A stretch of 31,439 nt of DNA from Fodinibacter sp035633415 (GTDB lineage: Bacteria; Actinomycetota; Actinomycetes; Actinomycetales; Dermatophilaceae): the NCBI GenBank assembly GCA_035633415.1, contig DASQEZ010000216.1:1-31439 (forward strand), read 5' to 3'. The position numbers were made by a program, and so were the translations under genes. The notes under the pieces are model-generated. The model saw nothing but the letters and a program-made list of their open reading frames with translations, did not search any database and was not told where the DNA came from. How positions within the stretch are numbered: position 1 is the first letter of the stretch; each line of letters begins with the position of its first letter. Below are positions 14,834 through 22,373 of this stretch, piece by piece.

Positions 14834-15748
14834 GTGCTGCTCTTCCTGGGACTCGTGATCGTCGTGCTGGCGGTGGGCGTCGTCGTGCTGATGGGCACCG
14901 GCAACTCCGGCCAGACCTCCGGCGTCGCCCGCTCCCTCGAGCTGATCAACTACCAGCCCACCTCGCGGTCGGTGGCGAAGTACGAGCTCGCGGCCCACGA
15001 CCGGCTCGTGGCGCCCGTCGTCGAGACGGCGCGCCGGCTGGGGGTGCGGCTGTCACCGAGCGGAGCCGGGGCCCGCATCGCCCGCTCGCTCGACAGGGCG
15101 GGCAACCCCTCCGGCTGGAACCTCGAACGGATCATGGCCGCCAAGGCCATCGCCATGGTGCTCGCGGCGTTCGTGGCCCTGGTGCTGCTCGGGTTCGACC
15201 TGCGCGGGTTCCTCGTCGCGGCGGTGGCCGGTCTCGCGGGCTTCTTCCTTCCGGACCTGCTGGTCTACAACCTCGGGGCCAAGCGCCAGCAGGAGCTGAC
15301 CAAGGGTCTGGCCGACGCGCTGGACATGCTCACCGTGTGTGTCGAGGCCGGCCAGGGCTTCGACGCGGCCATCATGCAGGTCGCCAAGACCGTGACCGGC
15401 CCGATCGGCGGCGAGTTCGCGCGCGTCATCTCGGAGATGCAGATCGGCAAGTCCCGCGGCGAGGCCTTCGCGGCCCTGGGGGATCGGGTCTCGACCCCCG
15501 AGGTAAAGAACTTCGTCAGCGCGCTCGTGCAGGCCGACCGGATGGGGCTGCCCATCGCGGCCGTGCTGCGCGAGCAGACCAAGGAGATGCGCATCTCGCG
15601 CCGTCAGCGCGCGGAGGAGAAGGCCCAGCAGGTCACCGTCAAGATCCTGTTCCCGCTGCTGCTGTGCATCTTCCCGGCGCTGTTCATCGTCATCATCGGC
15701 CCCGGTGGCATCCGGATCATGGAGGCCTTCAGCGGCGGCGGCCTCTGA
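14834..15748 (+). CDS. tadC: TadC-type pilus platform protein
   Basis: 304 residues from GTG 14834, one base after the tadB stop with GAGGTG just upstream; the frame is open further 5' but only as a shadow of tadB. A first helix (about 1-20, LLFLGLVIVVLAVGVVVLMG) precedes a cytoplasmic stretch, two helices near 100-140, then the T2SSF domain (about 155-280). That domain has KGLADALDMLTVCVEAGQGFDAA, the conserved TadC signature, and NFVSALVQADRMGLPIAAVLREQ. A last helix KILFPLLLCIFPALFIVIIGPG follows. TadB and TadC form the inner membrane platform on which CpaF acts. It ends the plus-strand pilus operon; 48 bases later lies the convergent regulator gene. Confidence 0.92.
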   Translation: MLLFLGLVIVVLAVGVVVLMGTGNSGQTSGVARSLELINYQPTSRSVAKYELAAHDRLVAPVVETARRLGVRLSPSGAGARIARSLDRAGNPSGWNLERIMAAKAIAMVLAAFVALVLLGFDLRGFLVAAVAGLAGFFLPDLLVYNLGAKRQQELTKGLADALDMLTVCVEAGQGFDAAIMQVAKTVTGPIGGEFARVISEMQIGKSRGEAFAALGDRVSTPEVKNFVSALVQADRMGLPIAAVLREQTKEMRISRRQRAEEKAQQVTVKILFPLLLCIFPALFIVIIGPGGIRIMEAFSGGGL

Positions 15749-15796
15749 CCTTCCCGGTCGGATGCCGGACGCCGCACCGGCGCACGAACCGGCGGC

Positions 15797-16450
15797 TCAG
15801 CGGTCGATGTCGCTGACCAGGCCGAGACGCACTGCCGCGATCACGGCGCTGGCGCGGTTGTGGGCGCCGAGCTTCTCGTAGATCTTGCCGATGTGCGTCT
15901 TGACGGTGGACGGGCTCATGAACAGCTGACGGCCCACCTGCGCCACCGAGGACCCCTCGACGAGCAGCCGGAGCACCTCGGCCTCACGGGCGGTCAGGTT
16001 GGTCTGCGGGGTGTCGGCCTGCCGGCGCATCGCCTCGGCGAGGCCACTGGCGGAGAACTCTCCCGGCATCTCGGCCGCGCGCCGCACCGCCGAGATGACC
16101 TGCTCGGACGGGGCGCTCTTGCGCACCAGCGCCGACGCTCCGGCGTCGAGCGCCTCGAGCAGCGTCGTGTCGTCGTTGAGCATGGTCAGCACGACCAGGC
16201 CGATCTCCTTGGACCGCTCACGGGCGGCCCGCACGAGCGCCAGGCCGCTGCCGTCCGGCATCGTCACGTCGACGACGGCCACGAGGCGCCCCCCGGGAGG
16301 GGTGGTGAGCAGGCGGTCGACCAGGGCCATCCCATCGGACAGCGAGCCGGCCTGCCCGACGACCGTGATCTCCTCCTGCGCGCCGAGCATGCCGGCCACG
16401 GCCTCACGAACAACGGCGTGGTCGTCCACGAGGGCGACATTGATAGCCAC
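15797..16450 (-). CDS. NarL/FixJ-family response regulator facing the pilus locus
   Basis: 217 residues from GTG 16450, with GAGGAGA six to eight bases upstream. The receiver domain has the acidic pair D9-D10, phospho-acceptor D61 in VVDVTMPDGSG, T89 and K111 in ALVRKSAPSEQV. A C-terminal LuxR-type helix-turn-helix (about 151-210) reads LTAREAEVLRLLVEGSSVAQVGRQLF and STVKTHIGKIYEKLGAHNRASAV. It is therefore a phosphorylation-dependent DNA-binding regulator. It lies 14 bases downstream of a histidine kinase gene on the same strand and is convergent with tadC. Control of the Tad genes, perhaps through the repeated dyads before flp1 and flp2, is inference from position. In-frame alternatives upstream are absent. 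Confidence 0.9.
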   Translation of the reverse strand: MAINVALVDDHAVVREAVAGMLGAQEEITVVGQAGSLSDGMALVDRLLTTPPGGRLVAVVDVTMPDGSGLALVRAARERSKEIGLVVLTMLNDDTTLLEALDAGASALVRKSAPSEQVISAVRRAAEMPGEFSASGLAEAMRRQADTPQTNLTAREAEVLRLLVEGSSVAQVGRQLFMSPSTVKTHIGKIYEKLGAHNRASAVIAAVRLGLVSDIDR

Positions 16451-16464
16451 GGGCTCTCCTCACA

Positions 16465-18063
16465 TCACGTCGTCGACCGGAAGGCCCCCACGGCAGCGGG
16501 CTCCTGCACCGTCAGGTTAACGGTGGTTCGCCCGTTGGGCTCGGACCGTACGAAGAGTGTCGCGTCGAGCCCCTCGAGGGCCGGGTCCTTGAACGAGCGG
16601 CGAGCCGTGCGGGGGTCGCCGTCGTGCGACACGTCCAGGCAGGCCGGGCCGGCGACGGACGTGGTCAGGGTGACCCACGCGTTGCGGGCCCCGCACGCCT
16701 GGGCGTCGGCCAGGATGTCCATGACGAGGCGGTGGATCAGGATCTCGACCCGGGGGTCCAACCGGCGCTGGCCCTCGCTCACCGTCACCGTCGTGCGCAC
16801 CCCGGTCACGCTGCCGAAGCTCTGCACGGCGGCGCCGAGCACGGCACCCAGCCCGGTACCGGGGCGCTCGGCCACCCGCAGGTCGGTGATGTGCATGCGC
16901 AGGTCGGCCATCGCCTCGCTGAGCTGGTCGCGCAGCCCGTCGAGGCCGTCACGCATCGGGATGCCGGGTGGGCCGGCCTGGGCCCGCAGCGCGTCGACCT
17001 GGTAGCCCAGGGCCGCGAGCTCCTGGGCGATGCCGTCGTGGATGTCGCGGGCGATCCGGTTGCGTTCCTCGATGCTGGCGAACTGCCGCAGGGTGCCGAA
17101 CAACAGGCCGGCCTGCAGGGTGGGAGCGATGCGCCGCGTCACGTCGCGGGCGATCCGACGCTCGACCTCGGTGAACGGCCGGCCGTCGGGGCGCTCGGCG
17201 ACCACGACGGTGGTGGAGCCGTTGCCGAGGGCGAACGGCACGACGAGCGCGTTGCGCCGGCCCAGCTCGTCGACGAACCCCACCTCCGTGGGTATCCAGC
17301 TCGCGGGGTTGGTGCGCAGGAGCTCGGCCACGTGCTCCGCGATGTGCCACGGGGCGCGGGTCGAGCCGCGCAGCGCGACGGGCACCAGGTGCTCGGCGTC
17401 GTGCGTGACGAGCACCGCGCTGCGGGTCGAGGGCACCTCGGCCGAGAGCAGGTCGAGAGCGAGGGTCGCGCTGGCGGGGGCGTCGAGCCCGGTGGACATC
17501 TGCCCGGACAGGTCCTGCAGGCGCTGGATCAGCTCGATCGCCTCGCGCGCCGCCGGGTCGGCCTCCTGGCCCTCCTGTTCGGCCGTGAGTCGCTGGTTCC
17601 AGGCGCCGAGGATGCCGAGCGTGATCGCGGCGCCGATCCAGGCGACCATCCCCACCCGGCTCCAGTCGGGCTGCGGGTAGAGCCAGATCGACACCAGGAA
17701 AGCGGTGCCGGCGAGGACGCAGGTGAGCAGGAACCCGAACCGGCCGTACTTGGACCCCGCGTGGTAGGCCGGGATGAGGATGAGCAGGGCCGCACCCGTG
17801 GAGGCGATGGCGTAGCCGGCGCCGGCCGCTGCGGCCGAGACGCACAGCAGGCTGAGGATCATCGTGTTGACGACCCCGCGGCGGGCCATCGGGAGGCCCT
17901 CGAGCGCGACGATCACCAGGTCGAGCACCAGCACGAGCAGCAGCCAGGGCAGGACCTCGGCGACGGTGTCGTTGAGCACGGCGAGGAGGCCGCTCAGGAC
18001 GACGAAGGCGAGCCGGATCTTGGCGGACGCGTCGAGCCCGGGGAAGCGGCGGGTGCGGGTCAC
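16465..18063 (-). CDS. GAF-containing membrane histidine kinase with degenerate ATP-binding domain
   Basis: 532 residues from GTG 18063. Five or six N-terminal membrane helices (about 15-155), a coiled segment, a GAF-like domain (about 175-320), then a HisKA_3 dimerisation helix with ASIEERNRIARDIHDGIAQEL; the expected phosphorylated histidine is H342. The following catalytic domain is unusual. Where the family has 'QEALTN...HA' this protein has LVMDILADAQACGARN (N-box Asn replaced by Asp453). The 'DDGxG' box is SHDGDP (479-484), and the 'GLxGM' box is missing, with FKDPALEGLDATLF in its place. The terminal strand TVNLTVQEP is kept. It may be a weak kinase, a phosphatase-biased partner or a pseudokinase for the adjacent regulator. 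Start context is leaderless. Confidence 0.82.
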   Translation of the reverse strand: MTRTRRFPGLDASAKIRLAFVVLSGLLAVLNDTVAEVLPWLLLVLVLDLVIVALEGLPMARRGVVNTMILSLLCVSAAAAGAGYAIASTGAALLILIPAYHAGSKYGRFGFLLTCVLAGTAFLVSIWLYPQPDWSRVGMVAWIGAAITLGILGAWNQRLTAEQEGQEADPAAREAIELIQRLQDLSGQMSTGLDAPASATLALDLLSAEVPSTRSAVLVTHDAEHLVPVALRGSTRAPWHIAEHVAELLRTNPASWIPTEVGFVDELGRRNALVVPFALGNGSTTVVVAERPDGRPFTEVERRIARDVTRRIAPTLQAGLLFGTLRQFASIEERNRIARDIHDGIAQELAALGYQVDALRAQAGPPGIPMRDGLDGLRDQLSEAMADLRMHITDLRVAERPGTGLGAVLGAAVQSFGSVTGVRTTVTVSEGQRRLDPRVEILIHRLVMDILADAQACGARNAWVTLTTSVAGPACLDVSHDGDPRTARRSFKDPALEGLDATLFVRSEPNGRTTVNLTVQEPAAVGAFRSTT

Positions 18064-18069
18064 CTACGC

Positions 18070-18075
18070 AGCGTA
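18070..18075 (-). promoter_or_regulatory. Candidate leaderless promoter (-10 TACGCT)
   Basis: On the minus strand TACGCT (18075-18070) is followed by 6 bases and the kinase GTG at 18063. The box lies inside a palindrome, CTACGC-A-GCGTAG (18064-18076), that could also be a protein site. No clear -35. Confidence 0.45.
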
Positions 18076-18111
18076 GTTGCAGGGGACGTCCCGCTCCTGC
18101 CGTTTGCAGGG

Positions 18112-18135
18112 TCTTCCCAGAGTGCTGTGGGAAGA
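18112..18135. promoter_or_regulatory. 8-bp dyad upstream of mtrA
   Basis: TCTTCCCA (18112-18119) and TGGGAAGA (18128-18135) are exact inverted repeats around 8 bases, centred about 53 bases before the mtrA start. Another palindrome, GGGACGTCCC, lies at 18083-18092. Both are in the 113-base gap shared with the divergent kinase gene. They could be operators or a leader hairpin; the sequence does not resemble direct-repeat MtrA sites I know. Confidence 0.45.
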
Positions 18136-18176
18136 TGCATCACACTTGTGCACTCCGGGAAGGGAACGAGGCCGAC

Positions 18177-18854
18177 GTGAAGGGTCGCGTGCTGGTCGTC
18201 GATGACGACCTGGCGCTGGCGGAGATGCTCGGCATCGTGCTGCGCAACGAGGGACTCGAGGTCGACCACGTCGCCGACGGGCCCTCGGCCATCGGTGCGT
18301 TCCGCGAGTACCGCCCCGACCTCGTCCTGCTCGACGTCATGCTCCCGGGCATCGACGGCCTCGAGGTGTGCCGTCAGATCCGCGCCGAGTCCGGCGTGCC
18401 GATCGTCATGCTGACCGCCAAGACCGACACCGTCGACGTCGTCGTCGGCCTCGAGTCCGGTGCCGACGACTACGTCGTCAAGCCGTTCAAGCCCCAGGAG
18501 CTCATCGCCCGGGTGCGCGCCCGGCTGCGCCGTGGCGACGAGCCCGAGCCCGAGCGGCTCACCATCGGCGACCTCGCCATCGACGTCGCCGGCCACTCGG
18601 TGACCCGCGACGGCGGCCAGCTCAGCCTGACGCCCCTCGAGTTCGACCTCCTCGTGGCGCTCGCCCGCAAGCCGTGGCAGGTCTTCACCCGCGAGGTCCT
18701 CCTCGAGCAGGTGTGGGGCTACCGCCACGCGGGTGACACGCGGCTGGTCAACGTCCACGTGCAGCGGCTGCGCTCCAAGATCGAGCACGACCCGGAGCAC
18801 CCCGAGATCGTGGTCACCGTGCGCGGAGTCGGCTACAAGGCAGGCCGGGCCTGA
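18177..18854 (+). CDS. mtrA: MtrA, OmpR/PhoB-family response regulator
   Basis: 225 residues from GTG 18177 (GAGG five bases upstream). The frame is open from 18135, but those residues overlap the dyad and do not resemble MtrA. The receiver domain carries D10-D11, phospho-acceptor D53 in LVLLDVMLPGIDG, T80 in VMLTAKTDTVDVV and K102 in VKPFKPQEL. The C-terminal winged helix contains LTPLEFDLLVALARKPWQVFTREVLLEQVWGYRH and VNVHVQRLRSKIE. AKTDTVDVV and QVWGYRH are nearly invariant in actinobacterial MtrA. With MtrB it controls cell division, peptidoglycan hydrolases, osmotic response and, in some species, replication and development. It lies two bases before mtrB and is usually essential or important in this phylum. 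Confidence 0.96.
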   Translation: MKGRVLVVDDDLALAEMLGIVLRNEGLEVDHVADGPSAIGAFREYRPDLVLLDVMLPGIDGLEVCRQIRAESGVPIVMLTAKTDTVDVVVGLESGADDYVVKPFKPQELIARVRARLRRGDEPEPERLTIGDLAIDVAGHSVTRDGGQLSLTPLEFDLLVALARKPWQVFTREVLLEQVWGYRHAGDTRLVNVHVQRLRSKIEHDPEHPEIVVTVRGVGYKAGRA

Positions 18855-18856
18855 GC

Positions 18857-20509
18857 GTGTCCGGTTCCGCCGAGCTGGGCGTGCGGACCGCGCTGGCCTC
18901 CGGCCGCGACCGCGGGCGCCGCGGCCTCGCCGACGCCCACCACTCGGTGCGTGACGCCGTCGCCCACGTCGGCCGACGCTGGCGACAGTCCCTGCAGCTG
19001 CGGGTGGTCACCACCACGATGCTGCTGGGCCTGTTCGTCGTGTCGATCCTGGGCGGCGTGCTCCACGAGCAGATCGCCAGCGGCCTCGAGAACGACCGGG
19101 TCGCGGCGGCCGAGTACGAGTCGCTCAACCTCACCAGCCAGGCGCAGAACCGCTGGGACAACTCGACGTCCACCTCGGTCGACGAGCTCGACCAGGCAGC
19201 CCGCGACATCATGTCCGGCATCCTCAGCGAGCCCGGCCCGCAGCCCAGCCGCTACGTCGTGATGAGCCGCTCCACCGGCAACGAGAGCGACATCGTGCTC
19301 ACCAGCCTCACGAGCGGGGCGCTCGACCTCACCGCCGTGAGCCCCGAGCTGCGGGCAGCCGTCGCCGCCTCCCCGGAGCGGCAGCAGACCCAGATGAGCG
19401 AGGTGACCATCGACGGTGAGGACCTGCCGGCGGTCATCGTCGGCAGCGTCGTCGAGGTTCCCAACGCCGGCCCGTACGACCTCTTCTTCATCTACCCGAT
19501 GGAGCAGGAGGTGGCGACGATGGGGCTCATCGGCAACGCGTTCGTCGTCGCCGGTGTCATCCTGACCCTGCTCGTCGGTGCGGTCGCCTGGGTCGTCACC
19601 CGCCAGGTCGTCGCGCCGGTGCGCCGCGCCGGTGAGGTCGCCCAGCGGCTGTCGGCGGGCAAGCTCAACGAGCGGATGCCGACGCGCGGCGAGGACGACC
19701 TCGCCCTCCTCGCGACGTCGTTCAACGGCATGGCCGACAGCCTCCAGTCGCAGATCCGCCAGCTGGAGGGGCTGAGCGCGGTCCAGCAGCGGTTCGTGTC
19801 CGACGTCTCGCACGAGCTGCGCACCCCCCTGACCACGATCCGGATGGCCGTCGACCTCATCCACGAGTCGCGGGTGGACTTCGACCCCACGGTGGCCCGG
19901 TCCGCCGAGCTGCTCGCCGGCGAGCTCGACCGGTTCGAGGCCCTGCTGGCCGACCTGCTCGAGATCAGCCGGTTCGACGCCGGCGCCGCGGACCTGGACG
20001 TCGAGCCGGTCGACCTGCGGGGCACCATCGCCAAGGTGGTCGAGGCGGCTCGGCCGCTCGCCGAGCGCCGGGGCAGCGTCGTCACGCTGCACGACCCCGA
20101 CGTGCCCGCGGAGGCGGAGGTCGACGAGCGGCGGGTCGAGCGCATCCTGCGCAACCTGCTCGTCAACGCCATCGAGCACGGTGACGGCCGGCCGGTCGAC
20201 ATCCACGTCGCGGTCGGTGACGACGCGGTGGCGGTCGTCATCGAGGACCACGGTGTGGGACTGCGCCCGGGCGAGGCCGCCAACGTCTTCACCCGGTTCT
20301 GGCGGGCGGACCCGGCGCGCGCCCGCACGACCGGCGGCACCGGGCTCGGTCTGTCGATCTCGCTCGAGGACGCCCGCCTGCACAACGGCTGGCTCCAGGC
20401 GTGGGGAGAGCGCGGCGTCGGGTCGCGCTTCCGGCTCACCCTCCCGCAGCGCGCCGGCGACACCCTGCACGGGTCGCCGCTGCCGCTGAGCCCGACGGAG
20501 GACCCGTGA
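18857..20509 (+). CDS. mtrB: MtrB sensor histidine kinase
   Basis: 550 residues from GTG 18857. A cytoplasmic basic N-terminus, TM1 (about 49-70), an extracellular sensor of about 150 residues, TM2 (about 224-248), a HAMP region (about 246-300) and a HisKA domain with VSDVSHELRTPLTTIRMAVDL (H319). The ATPase domain has LRNLLVNAIEHG (N box), IEDHGVGL (G1), VFTRFWRADPARAR (F box) and GGTGLGLSI (G2), all intact. This contrasts with the degenerate kinase just upstream. MtrB phosphorylates MtrA and in mycobacteria localises at septa. The gene is in the canonical mtrA-mtrB-lpqB order, and its stop overlaps the lpqB start by GTGA. Confidence 0.96.
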   Translation: MSGSAELGVRTALASGRDRGRRGLADAHHSVRDAVAHVGRRWRQSLQLRVVTTTMLLGLFVVSILGGVLHEQIASGLENDRVAAAEYESLNLTSQAQNRWDNSTSTSVDELDQAARDIMSGILSEPGPQPSRYVVMSRSTGNESDIVLTSLTSGALDLTAVSPELRAAVAASPERQQTQMSEVTIDGEDLPAVIVGSVVEVPNAGPYDLFFIYPMEQEVATMGLIGNAFVVAGVILTLLVGAVAWVVTRQVVAPVRRAGEVAQRLSAGKLNERMPTRGEDDLALLATSFNGMADSLQSQIRQLEGLSAVQQRFVSDVSHELRTPLTTIRMAVDLIHESRVDFDPTVARSAELLAGELDRFEALLADLLEISRFDAGAADLDVEPVDLRGTIAKVVEAARPLAERRGSVVTLHDPDVPAEAEVDERRVERILRNLLVNAIEHGDGRPVDIHVAVGDDAVAVVIEDHGVGLRPGEAANVFTRFWRADPARARTTGGTGLGLSISLEDARLHNGWLQAWGERGVGSRFRLTLPQRAGDTLHGSPLPLSPTEDP

Positions 20510-22278
20510 GCAGCCGGCGGGTCAGGGCGGTCCTGGCGGTGCTGATGGCCCTGGTGCTCGCCGGGTGCGGCGGCCTGTCCTCCGGCGGGGAGGTCCAGCC
20601 CGGCCTCGACCTCGGCAGCGGCAACCCCGCGAACCTGGGGGTCTCGCCCCCCGGCCCGGTTCCGGGTGCCGGGCAGGAGAGCATCGTGCGTGGGTTCGTG
20701 AAGGCCGGGACGGCCAGCGACGCCGCCTACGACAACGCCCGGGCCTTCCTCACCGCCAAGGCCAGCGAGCCGTGGGACCCGGACCGCAACCTGGTGCTGC
20801 TGTCCGGAGACGCCGCGCCGGCGGCCACCCTCCTCGACCCGGCGACCGTACGGATCTCCGCCCGGGCGGCAGGCACCGTCGACGCCGACGGCCGCTACAC
20901 CGCGGCCCGCCCGGGCAGCACGGTGACGGCCGACTTCGGCATGACGACCGTCGGTGGCGAGTGGCGGATCAGCGAGCTGCCCAAGGGGTTCGGCCGGTGG
21001 ATCACCAGCTCCGAGGTGTCGCGTCTGGTGCAGCCCTACGACGTGCACTACCTCTCCACCAGCCAGCGCGACCTCGTGCCGGACACCCGCTGGTTCCCCG
21101 TCGACAAGCTCGCCAGCCGACTGGCCCGCGCCCAGATCGAGCCGGTGCCCGCGCACCTCGAGGGTGCGGCGGTCTCGGCGGTGCCGGTCGGCGCCCGCCT
21201 GCTCGGGGATGCCGTGTCGATCGAGTCGGGCGTCGCGACGGTCAACCTGATCTCCGGCAAGCTGGCCCCGGGGGAGACCACCCGGCAGAACCTGTGGGCG
21301 CAGTTCGTCAGCACCCTCATCCAGGACAGCGGCGTCAGCCGGGTCGAGCTCTCGGTCGGCGGGGTGCCCGTCAACCTCGTGGGTCTGGACGGCTCTGCGG
21401 GCACCCTCACCGAGGTCGGCTTCAGCCCCCCGCCCGCCCCCGCCCTCGCCCGGCCGGTCGTGCGCCGGGGCGACGAGGTCACGGCGTTCGACCCGGCCAC
21501 CCTGGGCGACGCGGAGCCCCGCCAGCCGGCAGTCTCCTCGAGCACCTACCCACCGGTGCTGCGCACCTACACCCGCCTCGCGCTGTCGGCCGATGGCGCC
21601 GAGCTCGCCGGCGTCGACCCCGGCGGCGACGGCATCTCGAGGTGGCGCGGCACCAACCGCTACGAGGTGCCGCTGGACGCCACCGACGTCGGCAACCCCT
21701 CGTACGACCGGCGCGGCTTCCTCTGGATGGGCGGCGTCGGACCCAAGGGCGCCGCGGCACCGCGGCTGTGGGTCGTCGACCAGACGGCGAGCCCGGCCGA
21801 CCCGCGCGCCGCCGCCACCGCCGTCGAGGCGCCGTGGCTCGAGGGCCGTCGCGTGCTCGAGTCGCGGGTGGCCCCGGACGGTGACCGCGTGGCGGTGATC
21901 TCGACCGCGCTCGACGGCTCCGGGACGCGTCTCGACCTGGCCGGCGTCGTGCGCACCGGGGGTGGGCTCCCGCAACGGCTGGCCGACCCGCTGCGGTTCG
22001 GCGCCTCGCTGACCCGGGCGACCGGCATCGCGTGGCTCGACGACCGCACGCTGGCCGTGATCGGCGTGCTCGAGGGCAGGACGGTGCAGCCGATCATCGT
22101 CTCGACCGGGGGCGACGTGCGCGGCCTCACGGCGGTGCCCGGGGCGGTGAGCATCGCCTCCACCGGTGGCGAGCGCGACCTGTGGGTCGTCACCTCCAGC
22201 GGCCGGCTGCACAGCCGCGCCGGGTCGCAGTGGGTCGACAGCGGGCCGGCCACCGACCTCGCCGTCGCCGCCGGCTGA
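20506..22278 (+). CDS. lpqB: LpqB lipoprotein, MtrAB-associated
   Basis: 590 residues from GTG 20506, overlapping mtrB by four bases; the longer open frame from 20401 is mtrB shadow. A lipoprotein signal peptide ends in the lipobox LVLAGC (acylated Cys21). The N-terminal half includes SIVRGFVKAGTASDAAYDNARAFL, a conserved LpqB helix, and a GerMN-like domain (about 190-290, ending with LVGLDG). The C-terminal half (from about 330) is strand-rich and probably a beta-propeller, with TRLALSADGAELAGV and SYDRRGFLWMGG. In mycobacteria and corynebacteria LpqB interacts with the MtrB extracellular domain and modulates MtrA activation. Anchored on the outer membrane face. Confidence 0.95.
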   Translation: MSSRRVRAVLAVLMALVLAGCGGLSSGGEVQPGLDLGSGNPANLGVSPPGPVPGAGQESIVRGFVKAGTASDAAYDNARAFLTAKASEPWDPDRNLVLLSGDAAPAATLLDPATVRISARAAGTVDADGRYTAARPGSTVTADFGMTTVGGEWRISELPKGFGRWITSSEVSRLVQPYDVHYLSTSQRDLVPDTRWFPVDKLASRLARAQIEPVPAHLEGAAVSAVPVGARLLGDAVSIESGVATVNLISGKLAPGETTRQNLWAQFVSTLIQDSGVSRVELSVGGVPVNLVGLDGSAGTLTEVGFSPPPAPALARPVVRRGDEVTAFDPATLGDAEPRQPAVSSSTYPPVLRTYTRLALSADGAELAGVDPGGDGISRWRGTNRYEVPLDATDVGNPSYDRRGFLWMGGVGPKGAAAPRLWVVDQTASPADPRAAATAVEAPWLEGRRVLESRVAPDGDRVAVISTALDGSGTRLDLAGVVRTGGGLPQRLADPLRFGASLTRATGIAWLDDRTLAVIGVLEGRTVQPIIVSTGGDVRGLTAVPGAVSIASTGGERDLWVVTSSGRLHSRAGSQWVDSGPATDLAVAAG

Positions 22279-22284
22279 CCCGAA

Positions 22285-22322
22285 CCGTCCACAGGTGGGC
22301 GGCCACGACGGCCTCGTCCACA
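22285..22322 (+). promoter_or_regulatory. Two GTCCACA motifs resembling DnaA boxes
   Basis: CCGTCCACA (22285-22293) and TCGTCCACA (22314-22322) match the high-GC actinobacterial DnaA box TTGTCCACA at 7 and 8 of 9 positions, 29 bases apart in the same orientation. They lie in the 95-base lpqB-comF gap. Two near-boxes are not enough to call a functional site. Confidence 0.25.
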
Positions 22323-22373
22323 GCCGGGGGTTCGGCGCGGCATCCGCCCGTGGTTCGCCGCAGGCTGGTACCC

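Noticed and set aside
11887..14949. 1020-residue open frame on the minus strand across cpaF and tadB
   Set aside because: It is a GC-rich shadow of the plus-strand genes, rich in Asp, Gly, His and Arg with no domain, while the opposite strand encodes complete CpaF and TadB proteins.
15749..15796. Terminator between tadC and the convergent regulator gene
   Set aside because: Only 5-bp complementary arms (for example CGCCG-CAC-CGGCG) were found, no better than chance in such GC-rich sequence.
16465..18063. Pseudogene call for the kinase with the degenerate ATP site
   Set aside because: The frame is full length with intact membrane, GAF and DHp parts and a normal promoter and partner gene, so selective change rather than decay is more likely.
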